From Armatimonadaceae bacterium (GTDB lineage Bacteria > Armatimonadota > Armatimonadia > Armatimonadales > Armatimonadaceae): a DNA stretch of 61,053 nt. The position numbers were made by a program, and so were the translations under genes. How positions within the stretch are numbered: position 1 is the stretch's first letter; every line of letters begins with the position of its first letter. The notes beneath the pieces were generated by a model. It did no database searches, was not told where the DNA came from, and saw only the letters and a program-made list of their open reading frames with translations. Shown here piece after piece: positions 27,031 to 36,522 of the stretch. The DNA lies in NCBI GenBank assembly GCA_030446525.1, contig JAUJNC010000012.1, positions 1-61,053 on the forward strand, in the 5' to 3' direction.

Positions 27031-29557
27031 TTAGCTGTCCGCGGGCGGCGGCAGCTCGGCCAGACCGGCGGGCGCGGAGAGCGCGCCCGGCTCCCGGTCC
27101 CGGGCGTCCGCGGGCTCAACCTTGCGGAAGATGACCACGGCGTTCTCGCCCTCGCCGTCCAGCTCGGCGCGGATCGCGTCGCCCGGCGAGAAGCGGCCCA
27201 GGAGGACCTCCTCGGACAGCGGGTCCTCGATCAGCCGCTGGACCGCGCGGCGCAGCGGGCGCGCGCCGAACTGCGGGTCGTAGCCTTCGGTGGCCAGCCG
27301 CTCGATCACGGCGTCGGTCACCAGAAGCTCCATCCCCTGCTGCGTCACCTGCTTGCGCACGTTCCCGAGCATCAGGTCCACGATGTTGCGGATGTCGGCC
27401 GACGTGAGCGAGTGGAACACGATCGTCTCGTCCACGCGGTTGATGAACTCGGGCCGGAAGACCCGCTTGAGCTCTTCCTGGATGCGGTTCTTCATGCTTT
27501 CGTAAGCCTTCTGATCCTCATCCTGCGTCTTCATCTCCCGGAAGCCGATCCCCTTTTCCCGGTTGATGATGTGCGCGCCGATGTTCGACGTCATGATCAC
27601 GACCGTGTTTTTGAAGTCCACCACGCGCCCCTGCGCGTCGGTCAGGCGCCCGTCCTCCATCACCTGCAGGAGGATGTTGAACACTTCGGGGTGGGCCTTC
27701 TCGATCTCGTCCAGGAGGATCACCGAGTAGGGCTGGCGGCGCACCGCTTCGGTGAGCTGTCCGCCCTCATCGTACCCGACGTAGCCGGGAGGCGCCCCCA
27801 CCAGCCGCGACACGGCGAAGCGCTCCATGTACTCGGACATGTCGATCCGGATCAGGTTGTCTTCCTTCTCGAACAGGAACGCCGCCAGCGCCCGCGCCAG
27901 TTCGGTCTTGCCCACGCCGGTCGGGCCCAGGAACAGGAACGAGCCCATCGGGCGCTTGGGATCCTTCAGGCCGGAGCGGGCACGCCGCACCGCCTTGGAG
28001 ACCGCCACGATCGCCTCGTGCTGCGAGATGACCCGCTTGTGCAGATCCTCCTCCATCTTGAGCAGCTTCTGCGTTTCCGTCTCGACCAGCCGGCTGACCG
28101 GGATGCCCGTCCACGAGTACACGATCTGGGCGACCTCGTCCTCGCCGACGACCATGGGCATGGCCGCCCGGTCCTCGTCCCAGGCCGACTGCTGCTCGCT
28201 GATGCGGTCCCGCAGAAAGTCCCGCTGCTCCTGCAGGAACTGGCTCCGCTCGTAATCCCCGCGCTGGGGCAGGGCGTTCAGCTCCTTCTCCACCTGGGTG
28301 AGCTCCTGCTTCGACGCCCGCAGCGCCTCCGGGGCCATCGCCGCACGCAGGCGGACCCGGGACGACGCCTCGTCGACCAGGTCGATCGCCTTGTCCGGCA
28401 GGAACCGGTCCGAGATGTAGCGGTCCGCCAGCCGCGCGGACGCGTCCAGGGCGCCGTCGGTGATCTTGACCTTGTGGTGCTCCTCGTAGCGCGAGCGCAG
28501 GCCCCGCAGGATCTCGATGGCCTCGTCGACGCTCGGCTCGGCCACCTTGACCATCTGGAAGCGGCGCTCCAGGGCGGCGTCCCGCTCGATATACTTGCGG
28601 TACTCGTCGAGCGTGGTCGCGCCGATGCAGTGCAGCTCGCCGCGCGCGAGCGCGGGCTTCATGATGTTGGACGCGTCGATCGCGCCCTCGGCAGCCCCCG
28701 CGCCCACCAGGGTGTGCAGCTCGTCCACGAACAGGATGACCTCGCCGGCCGCCTTGCGCACCTCGTCCATGACGCGCTTCATGCGCTCCTCGAACTCGCC
28801 GCGGTATTTGGTGCCCGCGACCAGCCCGGCCAGGTCGAGCGACACGATCCGCTTGTCCTTGAGCATCTCCGGCACGTCGCCGTCGACGATGCGCTGCGCC
28901 AGCCCCTCGGCGATGGCGGTCTTGCCGACGCCCGGCTCGCCGCCCCGGACCGGGTTGTTCTTGGTGCGCCGCGACAGGATCTGGATCACGCGCTCGACCT
29001 CGGACGCGCGGCCGACCACGGGGTCGAGCTTGTCGGCGCGGGCCAGCTCGGTGTAGTCACGGCCGAACTCGTCCAGGGTGGGCGTGCGCGAGCGCTGCGG
29101 CTGCCGCCCGTTGCCCGCCTGGCCCGGGTCGGCGTCCTGCGCCTGCATCACCTCACGGCGCGTCCTTTCCAGGTCCACGCCCAGCTTGGACAGCACGCGG
29201 CCGGCCAAACCCCTCGCGGATGAGTCCGAGCAGCAGGTGCTCGGTCCCGATGTAGTTATTACTCAGTTGCCGCGCCTCGTCATAGGCCAGGTCGATGACG
29301 CGCTTGGCGCGCGCGTCGTCCTGCATGTCCTGGCCCAGGCGCCCGTCGCCGCGGGCAACCTGGCGCTCGATCTCGGAGCGGATGCGGCCCAGCGAGACGC
29401 CGATGCGGTCCAGGATGCGGGCGGCGACGGAATCGTTCTCGCGGACCAGCCCCAGCAGCAGGTGCTCGGTGCTGACATAGTTCTCGCCCAGCCGGCCGGC
29501 TTCTTCCTGAGCGAAGAATACGACGCGGCGGGCGCGTTCGGTGAATCGTTGCCACAC
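27031..29557 (-). CDS. clpC: ATP-dependent Clp protease ATPase subunit ClpC (one frameshift)
   Basis: AAA+ unfoldase partner of ClpP. From GTG 29557 the N domain carries two Clp-N repeats, [18 protein letters not shown] and [18 protein letters not shown] shift near 29205 leads into the main frame. Module one then follows: a Walker A written [16 protein letters not shown] (NPVRGGEPG, where NNPVLIGEPG is expected, so a small local error is likely), Walker [12 protein letters not shown], the UVR/linker region with a coiled-coil M domain near [19 protein letters not shown], module two [17 protein letters not shown] and [14 protein letters not shown], and the D2 small domain. In B. subtilis ClpC-ClpP degrades proteins marked by McsB with phosphoarginine, and mcsB lies directly upstream here. 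Confidence 0.95.
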
Positions 29558-29616
29558 GGTCGGTTGACACCTCCTTGGGAGCGGCTTCCCAATGCGTTGT
29601 GAAGTACTGTGCTCTC

Positions 29617-29622
29617 ATTGTA
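29617..29622 (-). promoter_or_regulatory. Possible internal -10 element upstream of clpC
   Basis: TACAAT on the minus strand in an AT-richer patch between mcsB and clpC, about 60 bases before the clpC GTG. No convincing -35 accompanies it, and no CtsR or CIRCE operator was seen. Confidence 0.3.
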
Positions 29623-29704
29623 CCTCACTTTTTCACTTCCCGCCCCTCCGGGGCGGCGCAGCCGCCCCCGGCAGCCAGGCCCGGGGACGCGATCCTTCAA
29701 AACC

Positions 29705-30853
29705 TTACGCCTTGTTTCGGTAGAAATGCCGCAGCGCTGTACGTATTTTTGCGGGACGCTGGATGGCGTCGTGCACCGAGGGCGGCGCCCCGCGCGGGCC
29801 CCTCCGGGCGCGGCGGCCAGACCCGCCCCGGTGCGGAGTTCGGCCACGAGCGCGGCGAACAGGGCGGCGTCGGGGGCGGGGGCGTGCCCGCCCAGCGGCG
29901 TCAAACCGGCGGCCGCGGCCAAGCGCAGATGCGACAACAGGTCCAGGGCGACCCCGGCCTCCAGGCGGTCGGCGCGCTCGATCCGGGTCCAGGCCGCGCG
30001 CGCCAGGTCCACGGCGCGCGCGGCGTGGCCGTCCACCACCTCGCGGCGCGCGCCGCGCTCGGCGGCGATCAGGTAGTCCGCGACCGGGCGGACGCGCCCG
30101 GCGATGTGCGCCGGCGACAGGCCGAAGGTGACCGCGTTCGACACCCGATACAGGTCGCCGGCGGCGGAAGAATGCTCGCCGTGCGCGCCCCGGATCGAGA
30201 TGCCGAGGTGGCTGGCGGCGCGCAGCGTTTCGGGGAGGCGCCGCAGAAACGCCAGGGCGGGCAGATGGGCCAGGATCGAAAGGCGCAGGCCGGTCCCGAC
30301 GTTGGAGAGCGACGCGGTGAGATAGCCCCACCGGGCGTCCACGGCCCAGGGAAGCCGCCGCGCCAGGCGGCCGTCGACGTCCTCCCCGGCGCGCAACACG
30401 TCCAGGGCCGCGTTCCCGGCGGCGACGGCCTGGATACGGACGTGATCCTCTTCGTTGACGAAGACGGACAGCGCGCCGCTCTCGTCCAGGAGCGCCCAAC
30501 GGTTCGCCCCCCCCCGGGCCAGCTCGGGCGAGATCCGGCGCGCGTCCACCAGGGCCGCTTTGTCGCGGGCGGAAAGGCGCGCGATGGCGACCGGGCTCAG
30601 GTCCGCCAGCCGCTCGGTGTCGGCCAGAGCCGCGCGGCGGACCACCTGGGCCGCGCGGCGCAGGTCGCGGTCGGCGGCGCGGCCGGGGAAAGGGAAGGCG
30701 GCCAGGTTCCGCGCGAGGCGCGTGCGCGCGGCGAGCACCACGTCGTCATCGGGGCCGCCCCCGCGCCCAGGCCGGCGTCTTCAGGTACGCGGCCAGCGGC
30801 GCCGCGGCGGACCCGGCGAGCGCGGCCTGGTTGGCACGGGGCGGGGCGCTCAC
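29705..30853 (-). CDS. mcsB: Protein arginine kinase McsB-like (frameshifted)
   Basis: Phosphagen-kinase-fold enzyme that phosphorylates arginines on proteins destined for ClpCP. The GTG at 30853 overlaps the stop of the phosphatase gene (GTGA). VVLAARTRLARNLAAFPFPGR, SVFVNEEDHVRIQ, LPWAVDARWGYLTASLSNVG, TGLRLSILAHLPAL and GEHSSAAGDLYRVSNAVTFG are diagnostic. Shifts lie near 30770 and 29800, and the frame closes with KIRTALRHFYRNKA. Where McsB and other guanidino kinases have CPTN before VGTG, this protein has SLSN, so the conserved active-site cysteine is absent. McsA, the zinc-finger activator, and CtsR are not encoded nearby. Confidence 0.85.
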
Positions 30854-32224
30854 GGGCCGGGCCGGCCTCCGGCCCCGTCCGCGCGGCGCTCGATCCAGAG
30901 CACCGCCGTGTCGTCGGAAAGCGTGCCGCCCGCATACGCGCGCACCGCCGCCACGAGCGCGTCGGCCACGCCGCCGGGGGCAGTCCTGGTAGGCGGCCAG
31001 CATCCCGGCCAGACCCTCGACATCCAGGAACTCCCCCGCCGGGGAGCGGGCCTCGCTCAGCCCGTCGGTGTACAGCAGGAGGCCGTCGCCGGGGCGCAGG
31101 ACGACGGTCTGCTCCGCGTATTCCAGATCGCGGACCGCGCCCAGGACCATGCCCGTCGGCATCAGGGGCTCGATGCCCCCGCCCCCGGCGCGGCGCAGCA
31201 GGGGGGTCTCGTGCCCGGCCGAGGCGTAGGTGAAGGCCCCGTCCCCGGACAGCACCCCGTAAACCAGGGTGACGAAGCCGGTCAGATCGGGCTCGTCGAA
31301 AAGCGCGTCGTTGAGGCGGGTCAGCACGGCGGCGGGCGCCATATGCTCGCGGGCGTAGGAGCGGAGCGCGTATTTGACCATGGCGGTCTTCCGGGCCGCC
31401 GCCAGCCCCTTGCCCGAAACGTCGGCGATCACCACGCCCCAGCGCTGCTCGCCGAGCGGGAAGAGATCGTAGATGTCGCCGCCGACCTTCGCCTCCGAAG
31501 ACTGCGCCTCGTACCGGTCGGAGAAGGCGAACGACCCGGCCCGCTCCGGCACCCGGGGAGCAGCCCCTGCTGGAGCTCCAGCGTCACGCGCCGCTCGCGC
31601 AGGAGCGCGCGCTCGACCTCCAGGGCGCGCGCATTGGTGACCGCCACGACGACCGTCTGCGCCAGCGCATCCAGGAGCGTCGCGTCCCCCGGCGTCCAGG
31701 GGGCGCAGGGCTTGCGCTTGGCCACCGCCAGGTGCCCCAGCGGCTCGCCACCGCGCTTGAGGGCGGCGCGGACGATCTCCCAGTCGCGCTCGCCGCCGCC
31801 CCCCGGACCAGGGTGCGGAAGGCGTCGCGCCCGTCGTCCGGGGTGTTGAAGTAGGCGTCCGCCTCCACCCGGCGCGCCGGATCCTCGAGCACGATGCCGC
31901 CCTGCTCGGCGTCGAGGGCCAGCGTCGCCTGGTGCGCCGCCACGGCGAGCAGGGGCCCATTTCCATCTGGGCGGCGATGGCCGTGTGCATGGCGTGGTGG
32001 GTCACGATCTCGCGCCGCTGATGCTCGATGCGGTCCTGCTGCTTTTCGAAGAGGCTGAGGAGCGCCGGTAGGGTCACGAGCACGACGATGCCCGCCAGCG
32101 TGGGAGGCAGGAGCGCCACGCCCCACTCCGGGGCCGGCGTCAGCAGCACCACCAGCAGATCCACGGCGGCGAACAAAGCGAAGGCGGCGCCCACCGACGC
32201 CCAGCGCAGGTTTCTGGAGTCCAT
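30850..32224 (-). CDS. Membrane-linked GAF - SpoIIE/RsbU-type PP2C phosphatase (frameshifted)
   Basis: Serine/threonine phosphatase of the PPM/SpoIIE class. The N terminus has two hydrophobic helices (VGAAFALFAAVDLLVVLL and VALLPPTLAGIVVLVTLPAL), then a short coiled coil, a GAF domain broken by several shifts (PWTPGDATLLDALAQTVVVA), and the phosphatase domain with metal-binding SSEAKVGGDIYDLFPL, VVIADVSGKGLAAA, FVTLVYGVLSG, LLLYTDGLSEARS and a frame-shifted FSDDTAVLW end. Start ATG 32224, with no strong ribosome binding site. An in-frame TTG at 32293 is the alternative. RsbU-type phosphatases control partner-switching stress responses. First in the operon with mcsB and clpC. Confidence 0.82.
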
Positions 32225-32315
32225 GAAAGAGGTACGGTGTTGTCCGGCGCGTGCAGTCACGCGATCATCTACTGCAATAATTGCCCGCCTCAAACAGGGG
32301 GTTGCCGGTTGACCG

Positions 32316-32360
32316 TCAATCCTTCAGAAGCGCCCGGCCACATGGGCCGCTTCTGATTGA
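32316..32360. repeat. Inverted repeat overlapping the -35 of the flavoprotein promoter
   Basis: TCAAT (32316-32320) with ATTGA (32356-32360), and inside it TCAGAAGC (32324-32331) with GCTTCTGA (32349-32356), plus an inner GCCC/GGGC pair. The repeat ends inside the -35 hexamer, so it could be an operator. It could also be a stem-loop, but no U tract follows. Confidence 0.5.
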
Positions 32361-32385
32361 CACGGTGCCGGCCTGCTGGTACAAT
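32357..32385 (+). promoter_or_regulatory. Strong sigma-70-type promoter, probably giving a leaderless mRNA
   Basis: TTGACA (32357-32362), 17-base spacer, TACAAT (32380-32385). Transcription should begin near 32391-32394, at or next to the ATG at 32394, so the transcript would have essentially no leader. Confidence 0.85.
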
Positions 32386-32393
32386 CGGAGCCG

Positions 32394-33610
32394 ATGAGGG
32401 GCGTGTATGATGTGATCGTGATCGAGCGGGCCCCGGGGGGCGACCGCGGCGTGGAAGGCGGCGGAGGGCGGGGCCGAGACGCTGCTGCTGGAGCGCGCCC
32501 CGCCCTGCCGCGCTACAAGCCGTGCGGCGGCGGCATCCCCACCTCCCTCGCGCGACACGTCGGCGGCCTCGACCCCGCCGCCTTCGCGGACCTGACCGTC
32601 ACGCACCTGCGCCACTCGTGGAAGGGGCGCGACCCGGCCCTCGCGCCGATGCAGACCGCCTCGGGTGATCCGGCCCCGTCTGGATGGTGCAGCGCCCGCT
32701 CTTCGACCGCCACCTCGTGGGCCGCGCCGAGGCGGCGGGCGCGTCGCTTCGCACAAACGTCAAGGTGAGCGCGATCGACGCCGACGCGGGCGGCGTGACG
32801 GTGCGGGCGGCCGACGGCCAGGCGTGGAAGGCGCGGCACGTCGTCGGGGCGGACGGGGCCAAGGGCGTGGTGGGCGCGCGCGCGGCCTGCGGCTTGCCAG
32901 GCGCCAGGGCATCGCGCGCGAGATCGAGATCCCCTTCGAAGGCGGGGCCGACGGCGGCCGGTGGCACCCCCAGCCTGACGCCGGGCGCGGCTTACCTGGA
33001 CTACGGCACCGTGCCCCACGGCTACGCGTGGATATTCCCCAAGCGCAACTGCCTTTCCGTGGGCGCCGGCATGCTGCTGCCCAAGCGCACCTTCCCTCTG
33101 CGAGGAGAGGGGTACGAAAACCCGGGCGTGGGCGAGATGCTGCGGCGCGCGATCGATTCGCTGCTCGCGTCGGTGGGTCTGTCCCTGCCCGAGGGGGTCG
33201 GGGCGCCGCGCCTTTGGGCGCACCCGATCCCCTTCTGGACCGGTGCGGAGCCCCTGGCGACGCCCGATGATCGCGTCCTGCTGGTGGGCGACGCCGCCGG
33301 CGTGGTGCAGCCGCTGTTCGGCGAGGGCATCCAGTACGCCGTGCGGACCGGCGACCTTGCCGCGCGCTGTCTGCTCGCCGGTGAGGTTTCTGGCTACACG
33401 GAGCGCGTGCGCGCCCTGCTGGCCGACGAGTTCGACGCCGCCGCCCGCGTCAGCCGCGTCTTTCATAAGGCGCCGTTCCTGTCCTACCGGCTGGGCGTCA
33501 AGAACCCCGCCGGGACGCGTCTCGTGGGCCGCCTGATGGCGGGCGAGGCGTCCCTGGCCCACCTGGAACAGCGCATCTACGAGCGCCTGCGCAACCCGCT
33601 GCGCCGTTAG
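32394..33610 (+). CDS. Geranylgeranyl reductase-like FAD-dependent oxidoreductase (frameshifted)
   Basis: Flavoprotein of the PHBH/geranylgeranyl reductase family, which saturates isoprenoid chains or oxidises related lipids. YDVIVI and a shifted GGPGGAT-like dinucleotide motif open the protein, then LPRYKPCGGGIP, the family's substrate-loop signature. WMVQRPLFDRHLVGRA, VVGADGAKG, GYAWIFPKRNCLSVGAGM and the second FAD motif VLLVGDAAGVVQPLFGEGIQYAVRTG follow. Shifts lie near 32430-32500, 32675 and 32905. Starts at ATG 32394 or GTG 32403. Likely substrates are menaquinone or carrier-lipid isoprenoids, but no pathway neighbour settles it. Confidence 0.82.
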
Positions 33611-33633
33611 CGCCCGTACCAAGGAGAACGCAC

Positions 33634-35907
33634 ATGCCTGACGCCCTGCCGTCGTGGGATTTCTACGCCCATCACAGCCCGTTCGGGGCCTTCGCGTCGT
33701 TCACCCTGGGTCGGCGGGGGAAGAAGGGCGGCTTCGGGATCGAGCTGCCTGGCCCGGCGGATCAGGACGTTTACGTCGCCCTGTCGCGGCCGGGCCGCGG
33801 CGTGCGCGCCCTCCCCTTCTATGCGGGGGCGCAGAGCGGCGGCGCGGAAGCGTACACGGGCGAGGCGCCGGCCGGTTCCCCGCCGCGGCTCGCCTGGGAC
33901 GCGTGGGGCGAGGCCCAGATACGGCGCGCGATGGGCTGGGCCTCCGACACCTGGACGGCGGGCGACTCCTCGTCCGGGGCGGACCCCCTGTCCGGGGCGG
34001 ACCCCTGTCCGGTGTGGACCTCACGTTTCGCCTGTTGACGCCGTTCGGCCCGGTGCCGGAGCCGGAAACGCTGGGCGACGGGGAAAGCTGCGCCGCCACC
34101 TGTGCCCCGCGATCCTCGCCGAGATCGGCGTCGATAACAGAAACAGCGACGCCGAAGCGTTCGCGTTCTTCGGCGTGGGGGCCGCGGACCCGCTGCGCCC
34201 GCTGAGCGACGCCACGGAAGGCCGCCTGCAGGGCGTCGCCTGCGAAACGCGCTGGGGCTTCGCCGTCGTGCCGGGGGACGCACCGGAAGGGAGCGTGCGG
34301 GAGGTTCTCACCTGGGGCATCGTCGACGCCGTCGCCCGGGCGTCTTCGGCCAAGGAGCCGCCGCTGCACCGGCTGGGCCAACCGCGGCGGGCTCCTGCTG
34401 CGCGTCGCGCCGGGCGAATCGCGCACCTTCACCCTCGCGCTGGGCTTCTACCGGGGCGGGGTCGTCACCTCGGGCATCGCCGCCTCCTATCTGTACACGC
34501 GCCTGTTCCCGGACCTCGAGTCGGTGCTGGGATGCGCCGCCGCGCGGGCCGGGGAGATGAAGGCGGTCGCCGCCGCGCGCGACGCCGAGCCTGGACGCCG
34601 CCCCGCTGTCCCCGGAGCGCAAGTTCCTTCTGGCGCACGCCACCCACTCGTACCACGGCTCGACGCAGGCTCCTGCACGACGAGCGCGGCGCCGTGCCGC
34701 GCGTCCCCTTCGTGCCCACGGGCCGGGGCGATTCGCTCCACCGGCCGCTCTGGGTGGTAAACGAAGGCGAGTACCGGATGCTCAACACCTTCGACCTGAC
34801 CGCCGACCACGCCTTTTGGGAGATGCGGTTCCACCCCTGGGCGCTGCGGAGCGCGCTCGACCTGTTCGCCGACCGCTATTCCTTTACGGACGAAGTGCAG
34901 GACGCCACCGACCCCGGGCGGCCGCGCTTCCCCGGCGGCATCTCGTTCACGCACGACATGGGGGTCGCCAACCAGTTCACGCCGCCGGGCGGCTCGTCCT
35001 ACGAGCCTGCCGGACCTGACGGGCTGTTTTTCGCACATGACCATGGAGCAGCTTTGCAACTGGTGCCTGTGCGCCGCCGTTTACGGGCTGGGCGGGGCGG
35101 GGGACCACCTGTGGCTGGCGGCTCGCCGCCCCACCCTGGACGCCTGCCTGCAGAGCCTGGTAAATCGCGACGGCCCCGAGACGCTGCGCAACGGCATCAT
35201 GTCGCTCGACAGCGCGCGCTGCGGCGGCGGCCAGGAGATCACCACGTACGACTCCCTCGACGCCTCGCTCGGGCAGGCGCGCGCCAACGGGTACCTGGCC
35301 GTCAAGACGTGGGCGGCGTACCTGGCCCTGTCCCGCTGCTTCGACGCGCTCGGCGAGGACGACAAGGCCGCCGCGGCCGAGGAGCAGGCCGCGCGCGCCG
35401 CCGGGGCTATCGCCGCGCATTGGGACGCGCAGCAGAACTGCTTCCCGCCGTCTTCGAGGACGGGAGCGGCGGCAGCGCGTCGCGCATCATCCCGGCCATC
35501 GAGGGGCTGGTCTTCCCCACATCCTGGGCGACCACGACGCCGTGTCCGAGACCGGCCCTTACGGCGAGCTCGTCAGCCTGCTGCGCCGCCACCTCGAAAC
35601 GGTGCTCGTCCCCGGCGTGTGCGTCGACCCGGTCTCCGGGGGCTTCAAGCTGTCTTCGTCGTCCGACAACACCTGGGCCTCCAAGATCTTCCTGTCGCAG
35701 TTCGTCGCCGAGCGCGTCCTCGGCGTCCCCCTCTCGCCGAGCTTCGACCAGGCGCACGCCCGCTGGCAGCGCGAGGGCGGCTGCCGCGACTGGGCCTTCA
35801 CCGACCAGATACGCTCCTCCGACGGCAAGGACCTGGGCTCGCGTTACTATCCCCGCGGCGTCACCGCCATCCTCTGGCTGCTTCCCGACGGCGCGGCCGA
35901 AGAGTAA
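33634..35907 (+). CDS. Glycoside hydrolase family 52 beta-xylosidase (frameshifted)
   Basis: Retaining beta-xylosidase that removes xylose from xylo-oligosaccharides. The opening [19 protein letters not shown] matches the highly conserved GH52 start. Further family blocks are [51 protein letters not shown] (containing the catalytic glutamate of the family), [51 protein letters not shown] and, near the end, [20 protein letters not shown] with [10 protein letters not shown]. The span of 758 codons is somewhat over the usual 700. At least seven frame breaks occur (near 34010, 34090, 34370, 34590, 34670, 35020 and 35440-35540). No signal peptide, so cytoplasmic hydrolysis of imported oligosaccharides is likely. 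Confidence 0.88.
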
Positions 35908-35994
35908 GACCGGTCCGCGTCGCCGCCTTGCGCCGCGTTCCTGAAGACAAACGCAGCGGGAACGGCCCCGGGCCACCGGGAAAGCTTCTGCGGC

Positions 35995-36477
35995 TTACGT
36001 CTGCGGGAGGTCGGCGTCCAGGGAAGCCATCTCGTTGTCGAGGGCGGCCATCTCTTTCTTGATGCTGTACGTGGCGAAGGTGCGCTGCGCCCCGGCGGGG
36101 GCGATGTAGTTGTAGTGCAGGATCAGGGTGTTGAGGAGGTCGAGCCGCTCCTGGTGCTCCCGGCGGAACCGCTCGAGGATGCGCTCCCGCGTGGCGGCGC
36201 CCCGCGCGTGCCGGAGGGCGCGCCGGGCGCGCTCTTGGGCGCTGGCGAGGACTTCCCGCTCGCGCTCGATGTCCTTTTCCAGCTGCAGCCACTCCGGGAG
36301 GGCGCGCGCGTTTTTGAGGATGCGGTTGGCCACGCGCTGGGACGGGGATTCGAAGGGGTTCACCTCCAGGTCGAGCGGCTGCCCCTTGCCGGGGAGGTTG
36401 TCGAACTCCCCGGCCTCCATCGCGTCCTTGATCTTGCGCTCGGCGACCGTTTCGGTCCAGTCAAACTTCGGCTCCAT
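35995..36477 (-). CDS. DUF1992 (DnaJ-homologue subfamily C member 28 domain) protein
   Basis: A 160-residue cytoplasmic protein, intact. The DUF1992 core is at residues 8-75: [53 protein letters not shown] long charged helix follows ([20 protein letters not shown]) and then a second helix ending [19 protein letters not shown]. Function is unknown. The name comes from a domain shared with eukaryotic DNAJC28 and does not mean that a J domain is present. ATG 36477. Monocistronic as far as can be seen. Confidence 0.88.
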   Translation of the reverse strand: MEPKFDWTETVAERKIKDAMEAGEFDNLPGKGQPLDLEVNPFESPSQRVANRILKNARALPEWLQLEKDIEREREVLASAQERARRALRHARGAATRERILERFRREHQERLDLLNTLILHYNYIAPAGAQRTFATYSIKKEMAALDNEMASLDADLPQT

Positions 36478-36522
36478 GGGCCTATTTTACCGCGCGCCGC
36501 GCGCACCGGGTAGGGGTGCCCG

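Noticed and set aside
27025..29223. 732-codon plus-strand frame opposite clpC
   Set aside because: Antisense shadow of an obvious ClpC, with no family motifs and no ribosome binding site.
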